Origin: Sphingomonas panacis
GTDB taxonomy: Bacteria > Pseudomonadota > Alphaproteobacteria > Sphingomonadales > Sphingomonadaceae
DNA: 64,000 bases
Reading direction: 5' to 3'
NCBI RefSeq assembly: GCF_001717955.1
Contig: NZ_CP014168.1
Location: 3,071,501 to 3,135,500 of the forward strand
Notes under the pieces: model-generated
The model's database searches: none
Seen by the model: only the letters and a program-made list of their open reading frames with translations
What the model was told of the DNA's origin: nothing
Program-made: the position numbers and the translations under genes
Part shown: positions 32,028 through 39,643 of the stretch, one piece after another
Layout: every line of letters begins with the position of its first letter
How positions within the stretch are numbered: position 1 is the first letter of the stretch

Positions 32028-32513
32028 ATGCCTAAGCACCACGAGACCCGCCATCTGCCGTACACGCCCGAACAGATGTTCGATCTGGTCGCCGACGTGG
32101 CGCGCTATCCCGAGTTCCTGCCGTGGGTGTCGGCGATCCGCATTCGATCGAACAGCGAAACCCAGATGGTCGCCGACATGATCGTCGGCTTCAAGGGGCT
32201 GCGTGAGACCTTCACGTCGAAGGTCGAAAAGCAGCGGCCAGAGCGGGTGCATGTCGACTATCTCGATGGGCCGCTCAAATATCTGCGCAACGACTGGGTG
32301 TTCCGGCCGGAGGGCACCGGCTGCGCGGTCGATTTTACGGTCGATTTCGCGTTCAAGAACCGCGTGTTCGAGATGCTCGCCGGGCAGGTGTTCGGTGTCG
32401 CGCTACGCAAGATGATTGGCGCATTCGAGGAGCGCGCCGCGGCGCTTTACGGTTCGCCGTCGGGCTCGGCCGCCGACGGCATCAGCAATTCGAGCGCGCA
32501 CAACGCCGCCTGA
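32028..32513 (+). CDS. RatA/Coq10-type SRPBCC protein
   Basis: A 161-residue START-like (polyketide cyclase) protein. Family features are HHETRHLPYTPEQMFDLVADVARYPEFLPWV at the start, a central VGFKGLRETFTSKVE, and VDFAFKNRVFEMLAGQVFG near the end. Homologues bind ubiquinone (Coq10) or were described as RatA toxin; the metabolic quinone-carrier role seems more likely in this lipA-linked setting, which is common in alphaproteobacteria. The last twenty or so residues (from GSPSG) are a low-complexity tail encoded in the 67 bp that overlap cinA on the other strand. Confidence 0.88.
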   Translation: MPKHHETRHLPYTPEQMFDLVADVARYPEFLPWVSAIRIRSNSETQMVADMIVGFKGLRETFTSKVEKQRPERVHVDYLDGPLKYLRNDWVFRPEGTGCAVDFTVDFAFKNRVFEMLAGQVFGVALRKMIGAFEERAAALYGSPSGSAADGISNSSAHNAA

Positions 32514-32974
32514 AGGCGGATGCCGCCGCGCCCGATCTCGCCAAAGTCCTTGCGATCGGCGACGACGTGCTGCGGATCGGCACCGCGCTCGGCGCGGGCG
32601 AATACGACCGTACCGACCGGCTTCTTCTCGGTGCCGCCGCCTGGCCCGGCAACCCCGGTGATGGCGATCGCGACGTCGGCACCGCTCGCCTCAAGCGCGC
32701 CCTGCGCCATGCTCCACGCCGTCGCGATCGAGACAGCGCCGAACGTGTCGATCACGTCGGGGCTGACATTGAGCGTATCGACCTTGGCGTCGTTCGAATA
32801 GGTGATGTAGCCGCGCTCGAACATCTCCGACGACCCCGGAATTTCGGTGATCGCGGCAGAGACGAGGCCGCCGGTGCAACTCTCGGCGACGCAGACGGTG
32901 CGGCCGGCGGCGAGATTGGCATCGACCACCTTCCGCGCGGCGGCGACAAGGTCTTCGGGCAAGATGGTGAGCAT
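32447..32974 (-). CDS. CinA-type nicotinamide-nucleotide amidohydrolase
   Basis: A 175-residue stand-alone CinA C-terminal domain (PncC type), which deamidates NMN in pyridine nucleotide salvage. Motifs: TVCVAESCTGGLVSAAIT near the start, RGYITYSNDAK, and ITGVAGPGGGT with KPVGTVVFA. ATG 32974 is chosen because the preceding secreted-protein gene ends at 32977; a longer frame would overlap it entirely. The 3' end overlaps the RatA-type gene on the opposite strand by 67 bp. Confidence 0.9.
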   Translation of the reverse strand: MLTILPEDLVAAARKVVDANLAAGRTVCVAESCTGGLVSAAITEIPGSSEMFERGYITYSNDAKVDTLNVSPDVIDTFGAVSIATAWSMAQGALEASGADVAIAITGVAGPGGGTEKKPVGTVVFARAERGADPQHVVADRKDFGEIGRGGIRLQAALCALELLMPSAAEPDGEP

Positions 32975-32976
32975 GG

Positions 32977-33516
32977 TCACTGCGCTCCGAACGAACAGAC
33001 GGGGATGGCGGCGGGCTTGGTGCCGTTCTTGCGATCGGTCGCGGCAATTTGCATCGCCGCCACGATCGCCGCGACCGCGTTCTTGGGCGGCAGCGGCGCG
33101 ATCATCGTAAGGAAGCGATTGGCCGGCCCGCAATCGGCTGGCGTGACCTGCTGCGCGACGATCGGCCCCGCGAGCGAGATCAGCATCAGCCGGGCAAGAT
33201 CGTTGTCGAGCATCGGCGCGGCATCGGGCGGCAGGATCTTGGCGAGTGCGCGGCGCGTGTTGGGCCAATTGGCATCGGCGAGCGTGCGGTAACTGTCGCC
33301 GAACGCGCGGCTGGGGCTGCGCAGCAGCGCGCCGGCGGGAAGCTGGTTGGCACAGGTGTGGCTAACCTCTTCGAGCGCATCGGGAATGACGGTGATGAGC
33401 AGCGACTCGGCCTCGGGCGCGGTTAGGCACGCGCGCGCGCGGAGCGGCTCCGCCGCCGCCTGGCCGGTGAGCGCGCATGCCGCGGCGGCGAATGCCAGCT
33501 TTTGGAGTGCTTTCAT
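32977..33516 (-). CDS. secreted protein of unknown function
   Basis: A 179-residue protein with a signal peptide (MKALQKLAFAAAACALTGQAAA, cut near 22) and a mature part with several cysteines (RACLTAPE, HTCANQ, PADCGP, IPVCSFG), consistent with two disulfides in the periplasm. No family is recognised. The start overlaps the ispDF stop by 4 bp and the stop is 2 bp before cinA, so ispDF, this gene and cinA form one operon. Confidence 0.75.
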   Translation of the reverse strand: MKALQKLAFAAAACALTGQAAAEPLRARACLTAPEAESLLITVIPDALEEVSHTCANQLPAGALLRSPSRAFGDSYRTLADANWPNTRRALAKILPPDAAPMLDNDLARLMLISLAGPIVAQQVTPADCGPANRFLTMIAPLPPKNAVAAIVAAMQIAATDRKNGTKPAAIPVCSFGAQ

Positions 33517-34655
33517 TGCGTGCCAATCCTGATCGTTGCGATGGCCTGTGCGGCGATGCCTTCGCCGCGTCCGGTGAACCCAAGCCGCTCGGTGGTGGTT
33601 GCCTTGACGCTGATCTGCCCCGGCTCAAGCCGCAACAGTTCGGCGATGCGCGCGCGCATACCGGCGCGGTGCGGGCCGATTTTGGGCGCCTCGCAGATGA
33701 TGGTGAGATCGATGAAGTCGATGATGCCGCCCTGTGCCGCGATCAGCGAGGCGGCGTGCTGGAGGAATTGCGCCGAATTGGCGCCGCGCCACTGCGGGTC
33801 GCTCGGCGGGAAGTGCATGCCGATATCGCCGTCGGCGATCGTGCCGAGCAAAGCGTCGGTAATGGCGTGGAGCGCGACATCGGCATCGCTGTGCCCCGAT
33901 AGCCCCTTGTCGTGGGGGATCAGCAGCCCACCGAGCCACAATTCCTCGCCTTCGACGAGCCGGTGGACATCGTAGCCGGAGGCGGTCCGCACCCGCAACG
34001 TCGCGGCGTGGCGCGCCTCGGCGGCGGAGAAATCGGCGGGGTGGGTGATCTTTTCGAGCATCGGGTCGCCCTGGACGATGGAGACTGTGTGGCCCGACCG
34101 CGCGACCATCTGCGCGTCGTCGGTCGCTTCGGCGTCCTCGGGCCAGGTGCGGTGCGCAGCGAGCACCTCGGCGAAACGGAACGCTTGCGGGGTCTGGACG
34201 CGGTGGAGTCCGTCGCGCGGGACGGGCGTGCCGTCGTCGCGCACCAGCGTGTCGGCGACGGGCAAGGCGGGGAACGCACCGAGCTCGGCATCGAGGGCGG
34301 CGATCAGTCGGTCGATCACCGTCGCCGACAGGAAGGGGCGGGCGGCATCGTGGATCAGCACGCGGTCGGGCGCATCGGCGGCCAAGGCTTCGAGGCCGCT
34401 CAGCACCGACTCACGCCGAGTCGCGCCGCCAATGACGAAGGGCACATCGCCGAGCGCTTCCGCGAGCATCGTCTCCTGCCCGGCGCCGATCACCACCAAC
34501 ACGCTGTCGATATCGGGATGTGCAGCGAGCGCGGCGTGGCTGTGCGCGAGCATCGGCTTGCCGGCGAGCGCGGCGAATTGTTTGGGAAGCGCGCTGCCGC
34601 TGCGCAGGCCCTGGCCGGCGGCAACGATGATCGCGACGGTACGAGTGGACGACAT
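33513..34655 (-). CDS. ispDF: bifunctional IspD/IspF of the MEP isoprenoid pathway
   Basis: A 380-residue fusion. Residues 1-220 are IspD, which activates methylerythritol phosphate with CTP: VAIIVAAGQGLRSGSALPKQF nucleotide loop, LIHDAARPF and TPQAFRF. Residues 222-380 are IspF, which cyclises the product: SGYDVHRL and GHSDADVALHAITDALLG carry the zinc ligands, and DIGMHFPPSDP and the C-terminal EGIAAQAIATI follow. The fusion is normal in alphaproteobacteria. The ATG at 34655 fits the IspD N-terminus; the longer frame adds 31 unrelated residues. It is divergent from dusB, 95 bp apart. Confidence 0.96.
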   Translation of the reverse strand: MSSTRTVAIIVAAGQGLRSGSALPKQFAALAGKPMLAHSHAALAAHPDIDSVLVVIGAGQETMLAEALGDVPFVIGGATRRESVLSGLEALAADAPDRVLIHDAARPFLSATVIDRLIAALDAELGAFPALPVADTLVRDDGTPVPRDGLHRVQTPQAFRFAEVLAAHRTWPEDAEATDDAQMVARSGHTVSIVQGDPMLEKITHPADFSAAEARHAATLRVRTASGYDVHRLVEGEELWLGGLLIPHDKGLSGHSDADVALHAITDALLGTIADGDIGMHFPPSDPQWRGANSAQFLQHAASLIAAQGGIIDFIDLTIICEAPKIGPHRAGMRARIAELLRLEPGQISVKATTTERLGFTGRGEGIAAQAIATIRIGTQ

Positions 34656-34750
34656 GGTCGCAGCGCCTAGCCCATGCCGCACCCGCCCGCCAGCCTTGCC
34701 GCACGCGGCGCTCTCGCCTATAGGCTGCCTGTTTTTCAGGCAGACCAACC

Positions 34751-35755
34751 GTGACCCCGCGCACCCTCGCTCCCATCCAGATCGGCCCCGTGACGATCGA
34801 CCAGCCGATCATCCTGGCGCCGATGACCGGCGTCTCGGACATGCCGTTCCGCACGATCGTGCGCCGGTACGGCTCTGGCCTCAATGTCACCGAGATGGTG
34901 GCGAGTCAGGCGGCGATCCGCGAGACCCGCCAGTCGCTCCAGAAAGCGGCGTGGCACCCGATCGAAGACCCGGTTTCTATGCAGCTCGTCGGCTGCACAC
35001 CCTATGAGATGGGCGAGGCGGCGAAGCTCTCCGAAGATCGTGGCGCCGCGATCATTGACATCAACATGGGCTGCCCGGTGCGCAAGGTGACCAATGGCGA
35101 TGCGGGATCGGCGCTGATGCGCGATCTCGTCACCGCCGCTGCGATCATCAAGGGCGTGGCCGATGCTGTGAGCGTGCCGGTCACGCTCAAGATGCGGATG
35201 GGCTGGGACCATTCGAGCCTCAACGCGCCCGAGCTCGCGCGCATCGCCGAGGATCTCGGCGTGAAGATGATCACCGTCCACGGCCGTACCCGCAACCAGA
35301 TGTACAAGGGCAATGCCGACTGGGGCTTCATCCGCCGCGTGAAGGAGGCGGTGAGCGTGCCGGTGATCGCGAATGGCGACATCTGCTCGATCGAGGAGGC
35401 CGAGTCGGCGTTGGAGCAATCGGGCGCGGACGGCGTGATGATCGGACGGGGTTCCTATGGTCGGCCGTGGCTGCTCGGTCAGGTGATGGAGTGGTTCCGC
35501 TCCGGCCGGCGCGTTCCCGATCCGACACTTGACGAACAATATTGCCTCATCGCAGCACATTACGAGGCGATGCTCGAGCATTACGGCAATGAAACCGGCG
35601 TCAACATGATGCGCAAGCATATCGGCTGGTACACGCGCGGACTGCATGGTTCGGCCGAGTTCCGCAACAAGACCAACCAGATCGCCGATGCGAATCAGGT
35701 CAAGGCGATGCTCGCCGAGTTCTACGCGCCGTGGCGCAGCCGCGCGGCGGCGTGA
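34751..35755 (+). CDS. dusB: tRNA-dihydrouridine synthase B
   Basis: A 334-residue FMN enzyme that reduces uridines in the tRNA D-loop. It has the Dus start [25 protein letters not shown] with the catalytic cysteine, [20 protein letters not shown] and [14 protein letters not shown]. The gene starts with GTG at 34751. In alphaproteobacteria this gene (nifR3) leads the ntrBC operon, and here ntrB starts 5 bp after its stop. Confidence 0.95.
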   Translation: MTPRTLAPIQIGPVTIDQPIILAPMTGVSDMPFRTIVRRYGSGLNVTEMVASQAAIRETRQSLQKAAWHPIEDPVSMQLVGCTPYEMGEAAKLSEDRGAAIIDINMGCPVRKVTNGDAGSALMRDLVTAAAIIKGVADAVSVPVTLKMRMGWDHSSLNAPELARIAEDLGVKMITVHGRTRNQMYKGNADWGFIRRVKEAVSVPVIANGDICSIEEAESALEQSGADGVMIGRGSYGRPWLLGQVMEWFRSGRRVPDPTLDEQYCLIAAHYEAMLEHYGNETGVNMMRKHIGWYTRGLHGSAEFRNKTNQIADANQVKAMLAEFYAPWRSRAAA

Positions 35756-35759
35756 CCGC

Positions 35760-36827
35760 ATGACCGAGGGTGCGGCGGGGCCGGGCTTCGCCGAGCTGTT
35801 CGCGACTCTGCCGGTGGCGGTGATGGTGCTCGATCCTGACGGCCGCATCACCTACGCCAATGCCGAGTGCGAGACGCTTCTCAACCTGTCCGAACGCGCG
35901 ATGCGCGGGCAGACGCTCGATTCGGTGATCGTCCCACCGCGCGCGCCGAGCGACCGCGACGAGCGGCTGTTCGCGGCGTTCGATACCGAGATCGAACTGC
36001 GGCGCGGCGGCATGCGCGTCCGGGTCGATTACATCGAGGCGCGCGTCGCCGACCGGCCCGGCTGGCGAACCGTGACATTGCACCACGCCGCCGCCTCGCG
36101 GCGAATGGGGCATTCGGTCGATCGCGCTTCGGCGGCGCGCGCGGCGATCGGCGCGGCGGCGATGCTCGCGCATGAGATCAAGAATCCGCTATCGGGCATT
36201 CGCGGCGCGGCACAACTGCTCGCCGGGCCGAAGACAGACACGACTCTCACGACGCTCATCACCACCGAAGTCGATCGCATCGCCGCGCTGATCGACCGGA
36301 TGCAGGATTTCACCGACACACGTCCGCTCAACCTTCAGCCTTCGAACATCTACCCGCTGCTCGACCACGCGCGGCGGGTCGCGCTGGCCGGGTTCGGCCG
36401 CAACGTGACGATCGAGGAACGGTTCGATCCATCGCTGCCGCCGGTACTGGTCGATCCAGACGCGTTGCTGCAAGTCGTGCTCAACCTGCTCAAGAACGGC
36501 TGCGAGGCGCTCACCACCGTCGCCAACCCGCGCATCCTGCTCTCCACCGCGTATCGGCACGGCATGGCGGTAAGCCCGTCGCCGGGCCGCCCCCGCCGGC
36601 CGCTGCCGATCGAAGTGTGCGTCATCGACAACGGCCCCGGCGCGCCCGAGGAGATCGCGGATCACCTGTTCGATCCGTTCGTGTCGGGCAAGCCCGAGGG
36701 GCAGGGGCTTGGCCTTTCGCTGGTCGATAAGCTGGTGCGCGATATGGGCGGCATCGTCCAATATGCGCGCGAAGGCTCGCCGCTCAGCACCGTATTTCGT
36801 ATCCTGCTTCCCAGAGGTTCAGCGTGA
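35760..36827 (+). CDS. ntrB: nitrogen regulation sensor kinase NtrB
   Basis: A 355-residue cytoplasmic histidine kinase. Residues 8-110 form a PAS domain (PVAVMVLDPDGRITYANAE), followed by the HisKA motif MLAHEIKNPLSGIRGAAQLL with phosphorylated H138, and the ATPase boxes NLLKNGCEAL and GQGLGLSLVDKLV. It phosphorylates NtrC when nitrogen is short, under PII control. It overlaps ntrC by 4 bp. Membrane segments are absent, as expected for NtrB rather than NtrY. Confidence 0.94.
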   Translation: MTEGAAGPGFAELFATLPVAVMVLDPDGRITYANAECETLLNLSERAMRGQTLDSVIVPPRAPSDRDERLFAAFDTEIELRRGGMRVRVDYIEARVADRPGWRTVTLHHAAASRRMGHSVDRASAARAAIGAAAMLAHEIKNPLSGIRGAAQLLAGPKTDTTLTTLITTEVDRIAALIDRMQDFTDTRPLNLQPSNIYPLLDHARRVALAGFGRNVTIEERFDPSLPPVLVDPDALLQVVLNLLKNGCEALTTVANPRILLSTAYRHGMAVSPSPGRPRRPLPIEVCVIDNGPGAPEEIADHLFDPFVSGKPEGQGLGLSLVDKLVRDMGGIVQYAREGSPLSTVFRILLPRGSA

Positions 36828-38242
36828 CCAGAGCCGGCAACATCCTCGTCGTCGATGACGACGGCGCGATCCGCACCGTGATCGTGCAGGCGCTGCAACG
36901 CGACGGCCATCGCCTGACCACCGCCGCGACGCTCGCCGAGGCCGAGATGCGGCTCGCGGCGGGGCTGCCCGACGTGCTCATCACCGATGTCGTGCTGCCC
37001 GACGGCAACGGCCTCGACATGGTCGCGCGGCTGGTCGCCGAACACCCCGGTCTCCCCGTGATCGTCCTGTCGGCGCAGAACACGCTGACCACGGCGGTTC
37101 GCTCGACCGAGGTCGGTGCGTTCGATTATCTGCCCAAGCCGTTCGACCTCGATACGCTCGCCGCTGCCGTGCAAAGCGCGCTGGCGCGGGGTTCGGGCGG
37201 CGTCGCCGAGCCGATCGGCGAGGAAGACCGCGCGTTGCCGCTGATCGGCCGTTCGCCGGCGATGCAGGACGTGTACCGCGTGATCGCGCGTGTCGTGTCG
37301 AACGACCTTACCGTGTTGATTTCGGGCGAATCGGGGACGGGCAAGGAGCTGGTCGCGCGCGCGATCCATGATCTCGGGCCGCGCCGCCGTTCGCCGTTCG
37401 TCGCGATCAACATGGCGGCGATCCCGCGCGAGCTGATCGAGGCGGAATTGTTCGGGCATGAACGCGGCGCGTTCACCGGCGCGCAGGCCCGCTCGGCCGG
37501 GCGGTTCGAGCAAGCGGCGGGAGGCACGCTCTTTCTCGACGAGATCGGCGACATGCCGATGGAGGCGCAGACCCGGCTGCTGCGCGTGCTGCAATCGGGC
37601 GAGTTCACCACCGTTGGCGGCGCCCGCACGATCCGCGCCGACGTCCGCATCGTCGCGGCGACCAATCGCGATCTCGCCGTTCTGGTGTCGAACGGGCAGT
37701 TCCGCGAGGATCTGTTCTACCGGCTCAACGTCGTCCCGGTGACGCTGCCGGCCCTGCGCGCGCGACGGCAGGACATCGCCTTGCTCGCGCGCCATTTCCT
37801 CGACCGCGCTGCCGAGAGCGGACTGCCGCGCAAGCAGCTCGACCCGCAGGCGATCGCGGTGCTGGAAAGCCACGACTGGCCCGGCAACGTGCGCGAATTG
37901 GAAAATATGATGCGCCGCATGGCCGTGCTCAGCCGCGACGACATGATCGGCGCGGGCGAGGTTCGCGTGCTGCTCGGCGGTTCCTATTCGGCCAATCCGC
38001 CGGCGGAGGTCGATCCCGGCATCGCAGCGGCGATCCGCGCACGGCTCGAGCGGCTGGCGATCGAGGAGCCGGCGGCGCTTGATGACGGTTCGTTGTACGA
38101 TCGCATCATCGGTGAGGTCGAGCGCCCGCTGATCGAGGCGCTGCTGGAGCGGCACGGTAACAACCAGCTTCGTGCCGCACGCGCGCTCGGCATCAACCGC
38201 AACACCTTGCGCAAGCGGCTCGACACGCTCGGCATCGGCTGA
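36824..38242 (+). CDS. ntrC: nitrogen regulation response regulator NtrC
   Basis: A 472-residue sigma-54 activator. The receiver domain (about 5-120) has the phosphorylation site LITDVVLPDG (D55); the AAA+ domain has Walker A GESGTGKE, the sigma-54-contacting GAFTGAQ loop, Walker B-type FLDEIGDM and ARRQDIALLARHF; a Fis-type helix-turn-helix ends the protein (RAARALGINRNTLRKRLDTLGI). GTG start with AGAGG upstream. The ntrYX genes that often follow ntrC in this class are not here; small exported proteins follow instead. Confidence 0.95.
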   Translation: MTRAGNILVVDDDGAIRTVIVQALQRDGHRLTTAATLAEAEMRLAAGLPDVLITDVVLPDGNGLDMVARLVAEHPGLPVIVLSAQNTLTTAVRSTEVGAFDYLPKPFDLDTLAAAVQSALARGSGGVAEPIGEEDRALPLIGRSPAMQDVYRVIARVVSNDLTVLISGESGTGKELVARAIHDLGPRRRSPFVAINMAAIPRELIEAELFGHERGAFTGAQARSAGRFEQAAGGTLFLDEIGDMPMEAQTRLLRVLQSGEFTTVGGARTIRADVRIVAATNRDLAVLVSNGQFREDLFYRLNVVPVTLPALRARRQDIALLARHFLDRAAESGLPRKQLDPQAIAVLESHDWPGNVRELENMMRRMAVLSRDDMIGAGEVRVLLGGSYSANPPAEVDPGIAAAIRARLERLAIEEPAALDDGSLYDRIIGEVERPLIEALLERHGNNQLRAARALGINRNTLRKRLDTLGIG

Positions 38243-38329
38243 CGCAGCGTTCAAGGGATCGGGCGATCGGCTCCGTCTACGTTCAGATTCGGCACGATAC
38301 AGCCGATCGGAACCTACCGGGAGAATGAC

Positions 38330-38767
38330 ATGCTGCTTCGAATCGGACTGCTTTCGAGCCTGACGCTCGCGGTTATCGCAGGCGGCGCGCCTGCCGTGGC
38401 GAGCGTGGATCGCTCGCCCAAGCCCGGCGGGGTGTACCGCCTCAAGCCCGGGATCTACGTCCAGAAGGGCGTCACCTGCGAGTCAGCGCCGAATGCGGCG
38501 ATCCGCCAATATGATGGGCGCGGCATCAGTGACGCGCACTCGCGCGCCTGCCGCGTGCGCGTGCTCGCGCGCAAGGGAGATCGCTATTCGGTCAGCCAGT
38601 CGTGCGTCGATGCCGGTGCCGGACCCGCGCCGCGCGTCAGCGAGCGCCAGACCGTTACCGTTCAGGACGCTTTGACCTTCACGATCCAGACGCGCGGGCC
38701 GGGCACAACCTATCGCTATTGCCCGGCCTATATGCTGCCGGCTGGCGTCCGGGGCGCGGCGAAGTGA
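38330..38767 (+). CDS. secreted cysteine-containing protein of unknown function
   Basis: A 145-residue exported protein with a signal peptide cut near VASVD (about 24). The mature part begins with a GGVYRLKPGIYVQKGVTC segment and has three cysteines; no family is recognised. GGGAGA precedes the ATG. It is the first of three genes joined by 4-bp overlaps, each for a small exported protein, 87 bp after ntrC. Confidence 0.7.
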   Translation: MLLRIGLLSSLTLAVIAGGAPAVASVDRSPKPGGVYRLKPGIYVQKGVTCESAPNAAIRQYDGRGISDAHSRACRVRVLARKGDRYSVSQSCVDAGAGPAPRVSERQTVTVQDALTFTIQTRGPGTTYRYCPAYMLPAGVRGAAK

Positions 38768-39285
38768 AGACGGTGAAGCTCGCGGCGGCATGCGGCGCGC
38801 TAGCGGCGCTTGGCGCCTGCGCGACCGCCGCGCCCGGTGTTGCGCCTGCGCCCGCCGCCGGCGCGCCGACGTCGATCGCGATCTCGGTGGGGCCGTGCTT
38901 CGGTTTCTGCCCGGTCTATGACGTCAGGGTCGCAGCCGATGGCGCGGTTGTCTTCACGGGAGAGCGCCATACCGCGGTGCTCGGCACGCGCGAGCGCCGC
39001 GCCGCGCCGGATGTCTATCGCGCGCTGGCGGCCGATCTCGCGCCGTTCCGGCCCGCCGATGGCAGTACGACCGCAGTGCCCTGCACCGTCTCAATAACGG
39101 ACATGGCGACCTATACGATCACCTGGACGGGCGCGGCGGGCCAGCAGACGGTCGCGACGCATCGCGGCGGTTGCCGTGAGGGCGCGGGGCGTGATCTCGA
39201 TGTCGTGCTGCGCGCGGTGCCGCAACGGCTCGGCATCGAAGACTGGATGCGCCAGACCACCAGACCGGGAGTTTCACGAGGATGA
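38764..39285 (+). CDS. DUF6438-type lipoprotein
   Basis: A 173-residue protein starting at the GTG that overlaps the previous stop. The N-terminus ends in a lipobox (LGAC, Cys19). The mature domain has VGPCFGFCPVYDVRVAADGAVVFTGE, which is the DUF6438 signature, and further cysteines (VPCTVS, GGCREG). Family function is unknown. It overlaps its neighbours by 4 bp on both sides, so it is the middle gene of a tight three-gene operon. Confidence 0.75.
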   Translation: MKTVKLAAACGALAALGACATAAPGVAPAPAAGAPTSIAISVGPCFGFCPVYDVRVAADGAVVFTGERHTAVLGTRERRAAPDVYRALAADLAPFRPADGSTTAVPCTVSITDMATYTITWTGAAGQQTVATHRGGCREGAGRDLDVVLRAVPQRLGIEDWMRQTTRPGVSRG

Positions 39286-39596
39286 AAAGCACGGCTTTCA
39301 CGCTCGTAACCGCCTCCGCGCTGATCACGGCATGCGTGCCGACCGTACATGACGCCGATCCAGCCGCGCCGGGGGCACATGACGCCACAACCGCGCCCCA
39401 GCAATGCCAGCCCGAAGCGGCGGCGAAGCTGGTGGGCCACGCCGCACCGGATGACGCTGAGGTGAAGCAGCGCACCGGTGCAAGCAAGATCCGGCGAATC
39501 GCACCGGGCGATATGGTGACGCAAGATTTCCGGGTCGAGCGCATCACGCTCGCCATCGATCCGGCCGGCAAGGTCGTGAGCGCGCTCTGCGGATAG
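39282..39596 (+). CDS. I78-family peptidase inhibitor-like lipoprotein
   Basis: A 104-residue exported protein. The signal ends in LITAC (lipobox, Cys18). The C-terminal 65 residues match the I78 inhibitor family: CQPEAAAKLVGHAAPDD, then KIRRIAPGDMVTQDFRVERI and the ending IDPAGKVVSALCG with its cysteine paired to the first. I78 proteins resemble potato inhibitor I and inhibit serine proteases. It is the last gene of the operon, followed by a hairpin. Confidence 0.85.
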   Translation: MKSTAFTLVTASALITACVPTVHDADPAAPGAHDATTAPQQCQPEAAAKLVGHAAPDDAEVKQRTGASKIRRIAPGDMVTQDFRVERITLAIDPAGKVVSALCG

Positions 39597-39603
39597 CAAC
39601 AGG

Positions 39604-39635
39604 GACGGCCTGCCCGATGATCGGGGCAGGCCGTC
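39604..39635. terminator. hairpin between convergent operons
   Basis: GACGGCCTGCCC (39604-39615) pairs exactly with GGGCAGGCCGTC (39624-39635), loop of 8 nt. It lies in the 47-bp gap between the I78 gene and the first fdhF/ydeP-like gene, which converge. T-richness after the stem is weak on both sides. Confidence 0.7.
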
Positions 39636-39643
39636 TGATCAAT

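Noticed and set aside
32028..32974. RatA/CinA as a toxin-antitoxin pair
   Set aside because: The genes are convergent, and both belong to housekeeping families (quinone carrier type and NMN amidase); no antitoxin-like partner is present.
36662..38254. 530-codon open frame on the - strand opposite ntrB-ntrC
   Set aside because: Shadow of ntrBC; no RBS and no recognisable domains.
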